DNA from: Selaginella moellendorffii
Taxonomy: Eukaryota; Streptophyta; Lycopodiopsida; Selaginellales; Selaginellaceae
Assembly (NCBI RefSeq): GCF_000143415.4
Contig: NW_003314263.1
Location: 1,762,749 to 1,826,748 of the forward strand
Direction of reading: 5' to 3'
DNA length: 64,000 nt
This document shows positions 11,711 to 23,262 of this stretch, in pieces. Below the pieces are notes generated by a model that was not told the DNA's origin, ran no database searches, and worked only from the letters and a program-made list of their open reading frames with translations. Made by a program: the position numbers and the translations under genes. Each line of letters starts with the position of its first letter. Within the stretch, counting starts at the first letter, position 1.

Positions 11711-12803
11711 CTAGACACCATTCTAATTAGCCCTAGCCCTATCACGGCCACTGTCATTAGGGTTTTATAGAAAGTAGAGTGGGAGATTGGGAGTGACTGT
11801 GGGATCCATCAGCATCGAACAAAATGACACCAAGAGTAAGTTTTTTTTTCTCTTCCACTCCCTTGTCACTCCACCTCAACACCAAGCACCACAACACCTA
11901 GTATCACCGCCTGTGCCTAGTGCTGCTGTGCCCACGCCGCACTTAGTGCCACCGCACCCATGCCACACCTAGCACCCAGCCTCTCGCACCGTCATGCCCA
12001 ACGCCACCGCTGCCGTGCCTAGCACTGCCACTGCCAAGTGCCTGGGCTAGGCTGGCTGGCCATGGCGCTTGGGGGTAGGCTGGTACGCTGGCGAATCGGC
12101 ACCCCCGCCAAGTGCCCAAGCCGAGCACTCCACGCGGGCTAGCCATGGCGCTTGGGGGTGGGCTGGTACACTAGCGAACTGTCCCACACAGCCTTGCCCA
12201 TGCCAAGTGCCCAGGCCAGGCACTTGGCCGGGCACTCCACGTGGGCTGGCCATGGCGCTTGGGGGCGGGCCAGTACGCTGGTGAACCGGTGCCTGTGCAG
12301 AGTGCCCGTGCCAAGTGCCTGGGCTAGGCACTCAGCTGGGCACTCTGCGCAGGCTGGCCATGGCACTTGGGGGTGGGCCAGTACACTAGTGAATCGGCAC
12401 CCACACCACGGCGCACTTGGCATGGGCAAGGCTAGGCCAGGCATTTGGCCAAGCACTCCACACAGGCCAGCCATGGTGCTTGGGGGCGGGCCGGTACGCC
12501 AGTGAACTGGTGCCCGGGCCAAGTGCTCGAGCTGGGCACTCAGCCAGGCACTCTGCACAGGCCAACCATGGCACTTGGGGGTGGGCCAGTACGCCAGCGA
12601 ACCTCACCCGCTCGGCTGCACACCCCACGCTTCTTATGCATTTTTATGTCTTATGCATTTTTATTTCATAATGAGTTTTTTTTTATTTTCAGAAATGAAA
12701 ACAACTACAAAAGGAGAAGGATGTTAGATCAAAGAGAACAAGACATGAGGAACATGAGATCCAGGATGACAATCAATTTAACCTTCAGATAGAGATTTCC
12801 ACA
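11711..12803. other. Spacer between divergent genes of copy 2
   Basis: Contains poly-T/poly-A tracts, a GC-rich tandem repeat block (12045-12610, listed separately) and an AT-rich segment at 12630-12800 leading into the ParB-methyltransferase copy. Long open frames across the tandem block on both strands are by-products of the repeat. Confidence 0.4.
12045..12610. repeat. GC-rich tandem repeat, about 6 units of 83-114 bp
   Basis: Each unit contains CCATGG followed by YGCTTGGGGG or ACTTGGGGG and then a GGC(T/C)(A/G)GTACxC block. The CCATGG anchors fall at about 12060, 12143, 12250, 12358, 12471 and 12566, so spacing varies from 83 to 113 bases. Units also contain the related phrase GCCAAGTGC. 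It sits in the divergent intergenic region of copy 2; copy 3 has a different simple repeat in the equivalent place (34310-34550). Confidence 0.8.
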
Positions 12804-15455
12804 GTGACAACTCTACTGTCTTCACAACTAGATAGCTTCAGTCCACATGCACCCCCATTTTTGCCACCACTACTATCGATGCCACCATCACCATTACCAT
12901 TGCCACCACCTTCACCACCATTGCCACCTCTACCTTCATCACCACCATTACCACCACCCCTATCGTCACCATTACCACCACCACTGCCACCATCATCACC
13001 ACCAGTAGCACCATTGCAACCATTGTCATCACTACCATTGCTGCCACAACCACAAATGCCACTACTTTTAACATATTCACAAAATATGGCAGAAACTAAT
13101 TATATTACGGAACAGTGCTTAGGTGCACCTAATGGGGGTGATTTGGGGGTTAAATCTGATAATGGTGCTACTGGAGGTGTAGTTGAAGGTGAAAGGGAAG
13201 TGGAGGTACCTGAAGACATTGTAGACAAGCTCTTCCAAGAGTTAGTTTTGAGAACCAAACAAAAGGCCATTCACATGACTCTAGAGTCTCTCAAGTGAGA
13301 AGGTCTAGGAGACATGATTCAAGAAATCCCACTATGTCAATTCACTTAGACAAGCACTGTTCAGTTTTCTTCACCTCACTTCGTCAACATAGACATCTAT
13401 AGTTTGTACAAACAAAATGGCCTTGGGACAAACATAGGTATGTTCCTTGTTTCAGTCTTCAAGCCAAGAATGACAAATACCCTCTCGGTGTCACCGGAAA
13501 TCGAGAGGGTTTGGGATGACATTTAGAAAATGAAGTCCTACGAATTTGACAACATGCTTATGAGCCATCCTAGGACTCAACAATTTGTGGGGAAAATGTT
13601 CTACATTATCGACAGGAATCATCACTAATGTGCATGGATGAAGTGCATCAATGAATGCTTCCGAGACAATCCTATCTATCATATTAATGTTTCAGTTGGA
13701 CATGTATACATGAGAGGATCTCTAGATATGGCAAGGTTTGTGATAGCTTGCCACAAAATTAATGCGTAAGTACTTCTCTCTCTTCAATCACTTTTAACAA
13801 TTTGTGTTTTGCAAGCTGGGACAATTTTTAGTGCAAAAACAAAGCCTAATACATGATATCGAGCAGATCCGGTTTCTTGCTAATCTAAACAAGGATGCAA
13901 TCCAGAGCCACTATAGTGATGATTTAGCATCATTTATTTGACATCAATGAGGTCATCAAGATGCCAATAGATGGTACAATAATCCAATGGCTTTTATGAC
14001 AATCATGTGGAGTAAAGTATGTTCTTCTAAGTATACTTCTTGTCATAGAATGTTTGTGTTATCTTCAGCCATTGGTGAAGGTTAGGCAAGATGCATATGC
14101 ACAGTTGCATCGAGCTGAAAATGATCAAGAACTCTTAGAGCATTTAGTTGCAATTGACAAAAAAATCAACATCACAAAGAAGACAAAGGTAAAGAAATTA
14201 CTTAGTGTGGCTAACCCTCAACGCCCAAAGGAGTGGTTTGATATCATAATAGAGATTGCTTGTCATGAAAGTAAGTATTGTTTGCATTTACATGAAGATT
14301 ACTCACAAAAGTTATTTCTTAGTGGGCAAGACTCTAGATGAGATTATTTACAACATCTCAAAGTCAAAGCTTACATATGAGGAACAAATACACATTTTGA
14401 ATGACCTCAATAGAAAACTCAAGGAAGGAGAAAAAGGTTTGGACAATATGATGGAGACTGTGATGAGGAGGACCATTTACATTTCACAAACTATATATGA
14501 AAGGGAAATGTTTCTAGCACCTTTCATAGAGGATGATCTTGAGCAATTTCCATTCAAGGACTTTGTCACTATTAAGCTTACAAAACTCAGAGAGGACTGG
14601 CTGCCAAAGAAGGCTACAAGCACGACTTTATTTGATAAACAACTTGGCTGTTGAGAGGCTGTAAAAGGCAACAATGAAGACATGCTGGATGGCGAAGATG
14701 ATGGCCATGAGAATGTCAACACTGTTGGTGCCAATGGCGAGTGAAGATGGGAGTGAGAACGACTTGCAAAAAATTCCTCGAGACGAAGTGGAGCAAGAGA
14801 ACCAAAACATATAAGAAGTTCTACCTCAACGAAAGCGTGCAAATCCACATTTGGAGGAATTAGTCAACAATGATGATAATCATCCAAGATGTACCCATAA
14901 GCAAGGAACTTCTCGAGATATATTTCTCTTAATTTTCTCCTATTCTTAGTTCTTCAAAATGGTTGTAGCAAAAATTATCGGGAGTAACTTCATTCCAGAT
15001 CGTCTTGATGCCCGAGAAGAGGACCTAAAGGAACTTACATCTACCACACACCACATAACAATATATAATTTTTTCTTAAATTCACATCTTATTTTTGTCT
15101 TCTTCCCTTAGATTTGCCATGTTTCTCCAGTGGCATTCCGTGGTGAAATTGGGATCTTTATTGACTCCTATAGTTCATTGATGGCATCTTTCGAGAAGGA
15201 TGCTATGAATATGGCTATCTGGCAAAAGTGGGAGTGCTTTTGTCAGAAGATCCATAAGCGACCGCTCAAGAGCACAAACTTCATGCTCTTTGACATGCCA
15301 GATGGTCTTCCAGATGCTAATGGTGATGTCCTAAGCTGGAACATCCTGACTAAATATCACTTAAAGGATGCATTCCTTTTGGCAGCAATTCTCCTTCATA
15401 CAACCAGTTAAGTTGCTTTCATTCTCCCGAATGACCCCATTGGATGTCTTGCCTT
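12804..15455 (+). pseudogene. ParB-like / DNA-methyltransferase-like gene (copy 2, gene B), truncated
   Basis: Same gene as 30500-33974 in the opposite orientation. The N-terminus is a Pro-rich tract (about residues 10-90) followed by EDIVDKLFQELVLRTKQKA. The ParB-like region (13330-13765) includes IYSLYKQNGLGTNIGMF, the degraded counterpart of the IDGNHRYGAW motif (now IIDRNHH with a stop after it) and YHINVSVGHVYMRG. Exon boundaries conserved with copy 3: donor GTAAGT at 13766; exons about 13816-14016, 14069-14270 and 14323-14645; then a decayed acidic exon, an exon with GSNFIPDRLDAREEDLKEL (about 14970-15055), and an exon from 15112 holding EIGIFIDSYSSLMASF and FMLFDMPDGLPDANGD (motif IV-like). 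The gene ends near 15455, where LTR-derived sequence begins, so the motif-I exon is absent. Several in-frame stops; non-functional. Confidence 0.65.
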
Positions 15456-15469
15456 ATGAGGGCTATGGA

Positions 15470-17305
15470 ATGAAAGGACTTCATGGGGACTGAAAAAGGG
15501 ATATTGGGGAAGGCGGTTCCCCATGTCTATGGGCATTCTAAAGATGTTAAGGAATGGATTTGTGATGATCACTCATAAATGGATGGCCCAGTCTTTGAGA
15601 GACAGGACTATGATATAAGTGGTGTTGGATCACCGGTGTGACAAAGGTGAATAGGCATGGCTTTAGCATAACAAACTGATATGTCGGTGGTACCTTTGAG
15701 TGTCATTCATAGGATTGGACACGTGGAGCACTTGGACCAAGTGCAAAGGTTGAGTGGTAGGGATGCCATTCTTGGGGCTAGCAAGCCCCAAGTTTGGAAT
15801 AAAACTTATGGAAGCTATGAGTGAGACTCCTCCAAGTGGCCGGAGGTGTGGTTAAGTGACTAAAGTAGAATGGAAATTTTAGTCACTTACATCAATCTAA
15901 TTGTGTATCACAACTCCGGAGAATCCCCTATTTGGCAGTGCACCGAAGCCAACCTCCTCACTTAGAGTCCATGACCATTGAAAAATGATTGTTCTCATAT
16001 TCTAAATCATTAGTGAGTTAGGATTCGAACCCAAGCACTAAATTATTGGGACTCGAACCAACCTCTATATATGCATCTATAGATGGCATCACCCAAGATC
16101 CTATCATGACTCCCTACACCAATGCACCAACTTATACCCAAAACACACTATAAATCACAACTTAAGAATTTAATTCCTCCGAATTGCCAAATCCTTTCAC
16201 TTGACAGATCAGTGATCATGAATGGACTCTTCCATACTTGGCATTATAGGCCACCCCTTTTGAAATCAACACTTTCAATTAAGGTCTTTATTCCCCTAAC
16301 TTGCCAATCTCACTTAGCAAATCACCCAACAAATATAACAAGGTTTTATGCATAAGCGTGTAAGTCCTCAACTATCGACTTTTTTTCAAAGCCATATCTT
16401 TGAACACTCGGGAACTAATTCCCCAACTTCAATAGCCTTGCCTTATAGTAAACTTAAAGACTATGCTTCTGTTGTGCCACTTTATTTTTGTGCATTTTGA
16501 TGAATTATTTACACTTGTCTTTCTAAGTGCTAACTAACCTAGAGTTGTCTTCAGGAACATTGAAGGGGCTTTGTCCCTTAACTTGCTAAAGCCTTTCCTT
16601 TGGCAAGCCTTCTCATTGCTATATGGTCTAACATGATTAATTCCATATTTTAAACTCTTCATGGCATCATGGTTGCCAATAGCAACACATTCAAGCACCC
16701 GTTTGATTTTCCACTCCCAACTTGCATAACCACCCTTGATTATGCTCTTTGATTTCTACAGTTCTATCTCTTTATTACTTATTTTTGGCCTTATATATTC
16801 CTTTTAGTTATTTTCCTCCCGACTAAGAGGGTAGTTTTGCTCTTTCTACCACACCTTAGCACTTCGACTGGGTCTTAGACTAGGTCTCAGATTTGGTCTC
16901 AATCTCAATCTCGGTCTCGGTCTCGGTCTCAATCTTGATCTCGAACTCCATCTCAGGTTTATCTCGGACTCCATCTCGGTCCATCTCAGACTCCATTTCA
17001 GACTCCATCTCAGGTCCATCTTGGACTCCAACTTAGGTATATCTCGAGTCATGTGTTAGTCCTTTTGTGTCCCTTTTCTAGAGATTCACTTTTTGCTTGC
17101 TTCTTGCTTGTTCCTTGAGCACTCCATTGAGAGTTCTAATCTCGCTCTCGACTTTTCAAGTCAGAACTTTAAATCCAAACGTGTTATGCTCATTTGGCTT
17201 TCACTTCAGCCACTATCATGTGGCGGCTCCACTTTGGGGCTCAAGGATTTATGTCTCACAAGTGGTTAAATGGCTAAAGTAGAATGTAAAATTTGGTTGC
17301 TTACA
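15470..17305. mobile_element. Rearranged relic of the non-coding LTR element family
   Basis: Made of pieces of the element seen intact at 21468-29091. A forward 3' part of an LTR occupies about 15474-15891 and ends CACTTACA. Inverted internal sequence covers about 15893-16860 (equivalent to about 25990 down to 24990). An inverted LTR 5' half runs from about 16860 to TGTCTCACA at 17252-17260 and includes a decayed GAG-hexamer array (GGTCTC steps at 16870-16940). Finally there is a short forward LTR 3' end (17260-17305). This order needs nested insertion plus inversion. It truncates the copy 2 ParB-methyltransferase gene. Confidence 0.7.
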
Positions 17306-17439
17306 TGTAGGTCTTTTTATTGGCTAGAGATGTGACGTGATGTTATCTGATATATGCATACCTATGTTTAGTGTTCAGCTTATAATACTCCCCCTGGTGT
17401 TGCAGAAGGATAGTTGGAGTCAATTGCAGTTCTCGTCCG

Positions 17440-18000
17440 TTTAAGTTGATGGCATTTAATTTGATGGGACGTTTTCCACGATTAACTGCTGACAATGAGT
17501 ATGTCATTATTGCTTCTGACTATTTGCTCTTGTTAACATATCTGCAACTAGTATTAGATACTTCCTCCTCAATCAAGTGGTGTTCCAGCAATTCTGTCCA
17601 AAGTAGGTTCTTTCGAATAATAGTACCGTATTTATGGCTAAGGCATTTCAAGTTTTGACATCTTAGTTGGGGATATGCCACACTTTTACAAGTGTTTATC
17701 ATCCACAATTAGACAATTTAGTGGAACGGCTCTTTCGAACCTTCAAAAAGATAATTACAAAGTACGTGAACTTTCAGCATTTGGATTGAGATGTTATTTG
17801 CAATCTCTTCAGTATGCGTATGTTACAAGAGTGCAGAGTTCTGTTATTGTTTCACGATATAAACTCCTATATGGTCATAATCCAATACTATCAACGAAGT
17901 TGGGTTTACCTTCACGATTGCCACAGGCTACTAATGCTAAGTTGTGGGATCAATATTTGATAAGAATTCTTCCACTTGTCTGAGCAAAGTCTATTAAACA
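17440..18000 (+). pseudogene. Retroelement (Gypsy-type) integrase core fragment
   Basis: Translation across several frames gives integrase-core landmarks: GRFPRLTADNEYVIIASDY (first catalytic Asp region), then HTFTSVYHPQLDNLVERLF (17680-17740), the usual HPQ...VER region with its Glu, followed by FRTFKK and, further on, YKLLYGHNPIL. At least three frameshifts or stops separate these pieces. No LTRs of its own are visible, so this is an old internal fragment of a family different from the element at 60759-64000. Confidence 0.6.
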
Positions 18001-18473
18001 CCTAGGCCGTGTATAAGTGAGACAACAATGATGCTACAACTCTCATCATTGCTATATGTGAAGTACAAAATTGAGGACTTGATTTAATTTGTTTTCCCTA
18101 TCTTATAATATGTAGTTTATTTAAGGGGCTCTTTGTTCAGTGGAAAGGATTTTATTAGGGTTGTAGCAAGTTGGACCATAAGTTTATGAGTTTCTGTATG
18201 ACATTCAGTAGATTGATCCTCCAAAAATTGTGTATGTGCAACGGCTGAAATGCTTTGCTTTACCATCTAATGGTTGATATTCAATAAAATTAATTTTGTG
18301 TTTATAAATTATGAGCATGTTTATAATCATAAGTTACCATTTTGATTCATTAAATTAATAAATAAAAATAGCACTACTCTTAAGCAAACCAAGCATTTGC
18401 AGTAAATTATTTCCTCAAGAACAGATCATGTTTAGTTTAATGATGACTTTGGGCAACATTGGGTGGACCATAC
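18001..18473. other. AT-rich sequence downstream of the integrase fragment
   Basis: No gene, repeat boundary or RNA recognised; probably further decayed retroelement sequence up to the solo LTR. Confidence 0.3.
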
Positions 18474-20256
18474 TGTGAGACACAAAATCCCTAGGCCCCA
18501 AAGTGGAGCCGGAAAGGGTGCCACGTGGTAGTGGCTGAAGTGAGAGCCAAACGAGCGTAACACGTTTGGACCAAAAGCTCCGACTTGAAAAGTCAAGAGC
18601 GGGAGTGGAACTCCCAAAGAAGTGCTCGAGGAACGAGCACGAAGCGAGCAAAAAGTGAGGCTCCAAAAAGGGACCCAAAAGGACCAACACATGACACGTG
18701 GAAGTGTCCGAGATGGACTCGAGTTGGAGTCCGAAGTGGAGTTCGAAATGGACTCGAGTTGGAGTCCGAAGTGGAGTCCGAGATGGACTCGAGTTGGAGT
18801 CCGAAGTGGAGTCCGAGATGGACCTGAGTTGGAGTCCGAAGTGGAGTCCGAGATGGACCCGAGTTGAAGTCCGAAGTGGAGTCCGAGATGGACCTGAGAT
18901 GGACCCGAGATGGAGTCCAAGATGGAGTCCGAGGTGGACCCGAGATGGACCCGAAATGGAGTCCGAGATGGAGTCCGAGATGGACCCGAGATGGAGTCCG
19001 AGATGGAGTCCGAGATGGACCCGAGATGGACCCGAGATGGAGTCCGAGATGGAGTCTGAGATGGAGTCCGAGATGGAGTCCGAAGTCGAGACCGAGACCG
19101 GGACCGAGATCGAGACCGAGACCGAGACCGAGATCGGGACCGAGACCGAGACCGAGGCCGAGGCCGAGACCGAGCCCGAGCCCGAGTCCGAGTCCGAATC
19201 TGAGTCCGAGTCCGAGTCCGAGTCCGAGTCCGAGTCCGAGTCCGAGTTCGAGTCCGGAGCCTGAGGGGGTGAAAGCCCAAAGCATTCGTCTCCCAGACCC
19301 TGGGGGGTTTGGTGAGCTCCAAAAGTATAGTAAGGGGGAGGACTGCAGTGGAGCCAGTTTGGCCAGGAAAGGCCAGTTTGGCCCAGGAAGGCCAGACCCA
19401 GTGTTGGGTGATGAGCTGGGAAGTCCAAGACTAGAGTGAATACGGACCGACAAGTGGGGTAGCTTGGTGAAGTGTTCAAGAGCCGGCTCTAGTTCCCCCG
19501 GGAGATCGACTGGCCGATGCTCCCAGTCCAAGTGTGGGTGGCACTACCTACTTGGATACCAGGCATGGCTCAACGGAACCTCGCTCTAAGCCCATGGCTA
19601 GAGCACCTAAAGGCGAAAGGCGGGGAGAGTACCCAGGTGGCTCGCGTAAGGCCACGGTGTTCCGAAATGTTGTCCCAAAGGCCTAGACTGTGGAAAGGAA
19701 GAGGAGCAGCCCTCTGGGGTAGTGACCAAGGACACAGTCGTGTGGTGAGGAAGTCCCAGAGGACCATGGGACTTAGTGGTCGGGCCTGTGGGCCTCGATC
19801 CAGTGGCAGTGTTGGTAAACACGGCCAGGGGCAGAAAGGGACTTGGTAGGAACTGACAAAGGGACTTTGGGGGAAGCCGATTCCCCAGGTCTGTGGGCAT
19901 CCTAAGGATGCTAAGGAGTGGATCTAGGATGACCACTCGTGAACAGATGGCCCAGTCTTGGAGAGACGGGATGGTGATGCAAGTGGTATTGGACCACTAG
20001 TGCAGCAAAGGTGAATGGGCATGGCCTTAGCGTAACGGGCCGAGATGTCAGTGGTACCTTTGGGGTGTCGGTCTTCGGATCGGACACATGGAGCACTTGG
20101 ACCAGGTGCAAGTGTTGAGTGGCATGGATGCCATTCTCGAGGCTAGCAAGTCCCAAGTCCTGAATTGGACTAATGGAGGTTGTGAATGAGACTCCTCCAA
20201 ATGGTCGGAGGTGTGGTTAAATGACTAAAGTAGAATGGAAAATTTAGTCGCTTACA
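18474..20256 (+). mobile_element. Solo LTR of the non-coding LTR family
   Basis: Starts TGTGAGACACAAAATCCC and ends ATTTAGTCGCTTACA, the same ends as the two LTRs of the complete element at 21468-29091. It is flanked by a perfect 5-bp target duplication CATAC (18469-18473 and 20257-20261), which shows it as a clean solo LTR left by LTR-LTR recombination rather than half of an element. Length 1783 bp. Internal variable hexamer array at about 18707-19257. Confidence 0.92.
18707..19257. repeat. GAGNCC hexamer-derived array inside the solo LTR
   Basis: The right part is a pure hexamer array with GAGTCC, GAGACC, GAGGCC and GAGCCC steps. The left part is built of 11-12-bp derivatives such as GAGATGGACCC, GAGATGGAGTCC and GAAGTGGAGTCC. 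Equivalent arrays lie at about 21700-22246 and 27529-28086, and decayed versions at 46900-47430, 51810-52100, 57835-58095 and 61560-61830. The periodicity opens very long frames on both strands (Arg/Ser/Pro/Asp-rich), which are not genes. Confidence 0.9.
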
Positions 20257-20261
20257 CATAC

Positions 20262-20631
20262 TCATGATTTTGCAAGTTATAATGCCTGACCTCTTGATAC
20301 TCTTAACAGGAGGCTCCACCAAATTCCAGGAGAGATCATAAGTTACTGCAAAAAACAAGCAATAATAAAAAGCCAATAAAGTGTTCCAAGAATTTCTGGA
20401 CGTGCTATGAGACAATTGTCAATGCCTAGGCTTGAGCTTTGTTGTTGGATACGATCACCCTGAAGAATGGGCTAAGCTTCAGGCTTATGGAAGGACCAGA
20501 GTTAAAATCAAATCGATTTTTTAAAGTTTAAGCCTGTTACCTTCAGCCTTCTCCTCTGCCTTCTCAAAAATTCACGTAGGAGCCACCTTAAACACGCTCT
20601 TTATATTATAAAATGCGACCCCTCATTCAAT
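20262..20631 (+). promoter_or_regulatory. Probable original promoter of the GST gene, separated from it by transposon copy 3
   Basis: A TATA-box-like TATATTATAAAA lies at 20602-20613. The 8-bp sequence CATTCAAT at 20624-20631 reappears at 39603-39610, immediately beyond the right end of transposon copy 3, followed by a C/T-rich leader and the GST start codon at 39661. Removing the transposon would place this TATA box about 70-80 bases from the GST ATG, a normal core-promoter spacing. This is inferred from the target duplication; no expression evidence is available. Confidence 0.5.
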
Positions 20632-20974
20632 GGGGATGGTCCAAAGTTGAGTTGAGCTCAATTCAACTCAAGTCAACTCAAGTCAACATAGTCAATAAGA
20701 AATATTATAAAGAAGATCTAAATTGAACAAATGAAGGTTTTAGCAAACTTTAAAATATTAAAATACGTAAATATCTAAGTTAAAAGTTTCTATAAGATTG
20801 AATTGTTTAAAAAAGACAAAGTTCATGAGAACCTATCTTTTATAAAACTATATTATTTTATTATGACAACTGTTACAACTGTCATATTTGATTTGACTAC
20901 TTAATATTTTGAATACTTTTACAGTTGTAGATACTATTCCTTTATTCAAAAGATTTTTTAGGGTTCCTGAGAAG

Positions 20975-21223
20975 ATGGGAAGCAAGGAAAATACAAGATC
21001 TGTGAGTAAAAGTTGTAGTGCAAAGGAATGTGAGAATGTTAATTTTGTTTCACTACCACAATTTCTATATTACACTCCTGGTCCTTATTACCCATTTGGG
21101 AATGTGGAGACCACTATCACGATTGATAAAAATGCTCCTGTTACTTCTGAAACAACAGTCCAGAGCAAGAGAAATGAAGAAATGAACAGCACAACGGCAA
21201 GCACCAAGAAATCTACTCCATAA
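20975..21223 (+). CDS. Conserved small transposon protein, gene E (copy 3)
   Basis: An 82-residue frame from ATG 20975 (MGSKENTRSVSK). It is homologous along most of its length to the frame at 8708-8965: FVSLPQFLYYTPG, TITIDKNAPVTSETT, VQSK and a C-terminal STKK. The frame stays open upstream to an ATG at 20909, but a TTTTTTAG acceptor-like site just before GGTTCCTGAG suggests a splice junction; the same arrangement precedes the copy 1 frame. It sits 343 bases inside the left end of transposon copy 3. Function unknown; conserved order and frame in two otherwise decayed elements suggest a real product. Confidence 0.52.
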   Translation: MGSKENTRSVSKSCSAKECENVNFVSLPQFLYYTPGPYYPFGNVETTITIDKNAPVTSETTVQSKRNEEMNSTTASTKKSTP

Positions 21224-21467
21224 AACTTTCCATGACATTTGTAATTTACATATTAATTCATATTAAAAACTCTATTGCTTGCCTATATCGCAATCCTCTC
21301 ATATGATAAGACCAAGGTATATTTTGCAGTGAATCCTCATTAAAAGTTTTTGGGAATTGTTTGTAAATAATGATAAAAGAAATCAAAATCTTTCGAAAGA
21401 CTCAAAAGTAATATCACATCAAAGAATCAACTTTATCTACATTTCCAATACTAAAAGGCAATCTCAC

Positions 21468-23247
21468 TGTGAGACACAAAATCCCTAGGCCCCAAAGTGG
21501 AGCTGGAAGGGCGCCACATGGTAGTGGCCGAAGCGAGAGCCAGACGAGCGTAACACGTTTGGACCAAAAGCTCCGACTTGAAAAGTCAAGAGCGGGAGTG
21601 GAACTCCCAACGAAGTGCTCGAGGAACGAGCACGAAGCGAGCAAAAGGCGAGGCTCCAAAAAGGGACCCAAAAGGACCAACACATGACACGTGGGAGTGT
21701 CCGAGATGGACTCGACTTGGAGTCCAAAGTGGAGTCCGAGATGGACCCGAGTTGGAGTCCGAAGTGAAGTCCGAGATGGACCCGAGATGGAGTTCGAGAT
21801 GGAGTCCGAAGTGGAGTCCGAGGTGGACCCGAGATGGACCCGAGTTGGAGTCCGAAGTGGAGTCCGAGATGGAGTCCGAGATGGAGTCCGAGATGGAGTC
21901 CGAGTTGGAGTCCGAGGTGGACCCGAGATGGACCCGAGTTGGAGTCCGAAGTGGAGTCCGAGATGGACCCGAGATGGAGTCCGAGATGGAGTCCGAGATG
22001 GAGTCCGAGGTGGACCCGAGATGGACCCGAAATGGAGTCCGAGATGGAGTCCGAGATGGACCCGAGATGGAGTCCGAGATGGAGTCCGAGACCGGGACCG
22101 AGACCGGGACCGAGACCGAGACCGAGATCGGGACCGAGACCGAGACCGAGGCCGAGGCCGAGACCGAGCCCGAGCCCGAGTCCAAGTCCGAATCCGAGTC
22201 CGAGTCCAAGTCCGAGTCCGAGTCCGAGTCCGAGTCCGAGTCCGGAGCCTGAGAGGGTGAAAGCCCAAAGCGTTCGTCTCCCAGACCCTAGGGGGTTTGG
22301 TGAGCCCCAAAAGTATAGCAGGGGGAGGACTGCAATGGAGCCAGTTTGGCCAGGAAAGGCCAGTTTGGCCCAGGAAGGCCGGACCCAGTGTTGGGTGATG
22401 AGCTGCCCACTGGGAAGTCCAAGACTAGAGTGAACACGGACCGACAAGCGGGGTAGCTTGGTGAAGTGTTCAAGAGCCGGCTCTAGTTCCCCCGGGAGAT
22501 CGACTGGCCGATGCTCCCAGTCCAAGTGTGGGTGGCACTACCTACTTGGATACCTGGTGTGGCTCAACGGAACCCGCTCTAAGCCCATGGCTAGAGCACC
22601 CAAGGGCAGAAGGCGAGGAGAGTACCCAGGTGGCTCGCGTAAAGCCACGGTGTTCCGAAATATTGTCCCAAAGGCCTAGATTGTGGAAAGGAAGAGGAGC
22701 AGTCCTCTGGGGTAGTGACCAAGGACACAGTCGTGTGGTGAGGAAGTCCCAGAGGACTGTGGGACTTAGTGGTCGGGCCTGTGGGTCTTGATCCAGTGGC
22801 AATGTTGGCAAACACGGCCAGGGGCAGAAAGGGACTTAGTGGGGACTGACAGAGGGATTTTGGGGAAGGCTATTCCCCTTGTCGGTGGGCATCCTAAGGA
22901 TGCTAAGGAGTGGATCTGAGATGACCACTCACGGATGGTTTGCCTAGTCTTGGAGAGCCAAGACTGTGATGCAAGTGGTATTGGACTACCAGTGTGGCAA
23001 AGGTGATTGGGCATGGCCTTAGCGTAACGGGCTGCTATGTCGGTGGTACCTTTGAGTGTCGGTCATGGGATCGGATGCGTGGAGCACTTGGACCCAGTGC
23101 AAATATTGAGTGGCATGGATGCCATTCTCGGGGCTAGCAAGTCCCAAGTCCTAGATTGGACTTATGGAGGTTGTGAATGAGACTCCTCCAAGTGGTCAGA
23201 GGTGTGGTTAAGTGACTAAAGTAGAATGGAAAATTTAGTCGCTTACA
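21468..23247 (+). repeat. 5' LTR
   Basis: Begins TGTGAGACACAAAATCCC and ends GTCGCTTACA. Contains a hexamer array at about 21700-22246 and a conserved right part shared with the solo LTR. Followed after three bases by the primer site. Confidence 0.92.
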
Positions 23248-23250
23248 ATT

Positions 23251-23262
23251 TGGTATCGGAGC
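23251..23262 (+). other. Primer binding site (initiator Met tRNA)
   Basis: TGGTATCGGAGC starts three bases after the 5' LTR. The standard plant iMet site is TGGTATCAGAGC, so there is one difference. It marks minus-strand DNA initiation and fixes the element's orientation as plus. Confidence 0.88.

Noticed and set aside
12838-13080. Val/Met-rich minus-strand frame
   Set aside because: Shadow of the Pro-rich coding tract of gene B on the plus strand; the same applies to 33632-33847.
18432-19479. Very long open frames (about 200-350 codons) on both strands of the LTR arrays, also at 21414-22525 and 27236-28367
   Set aside because: They arise from the GAG-hexamer periodicity, overlap in several frames on both strands, and encode only Arg/Ser/Pro or Glu/Ser repeats. 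They lie within LTR sequence.
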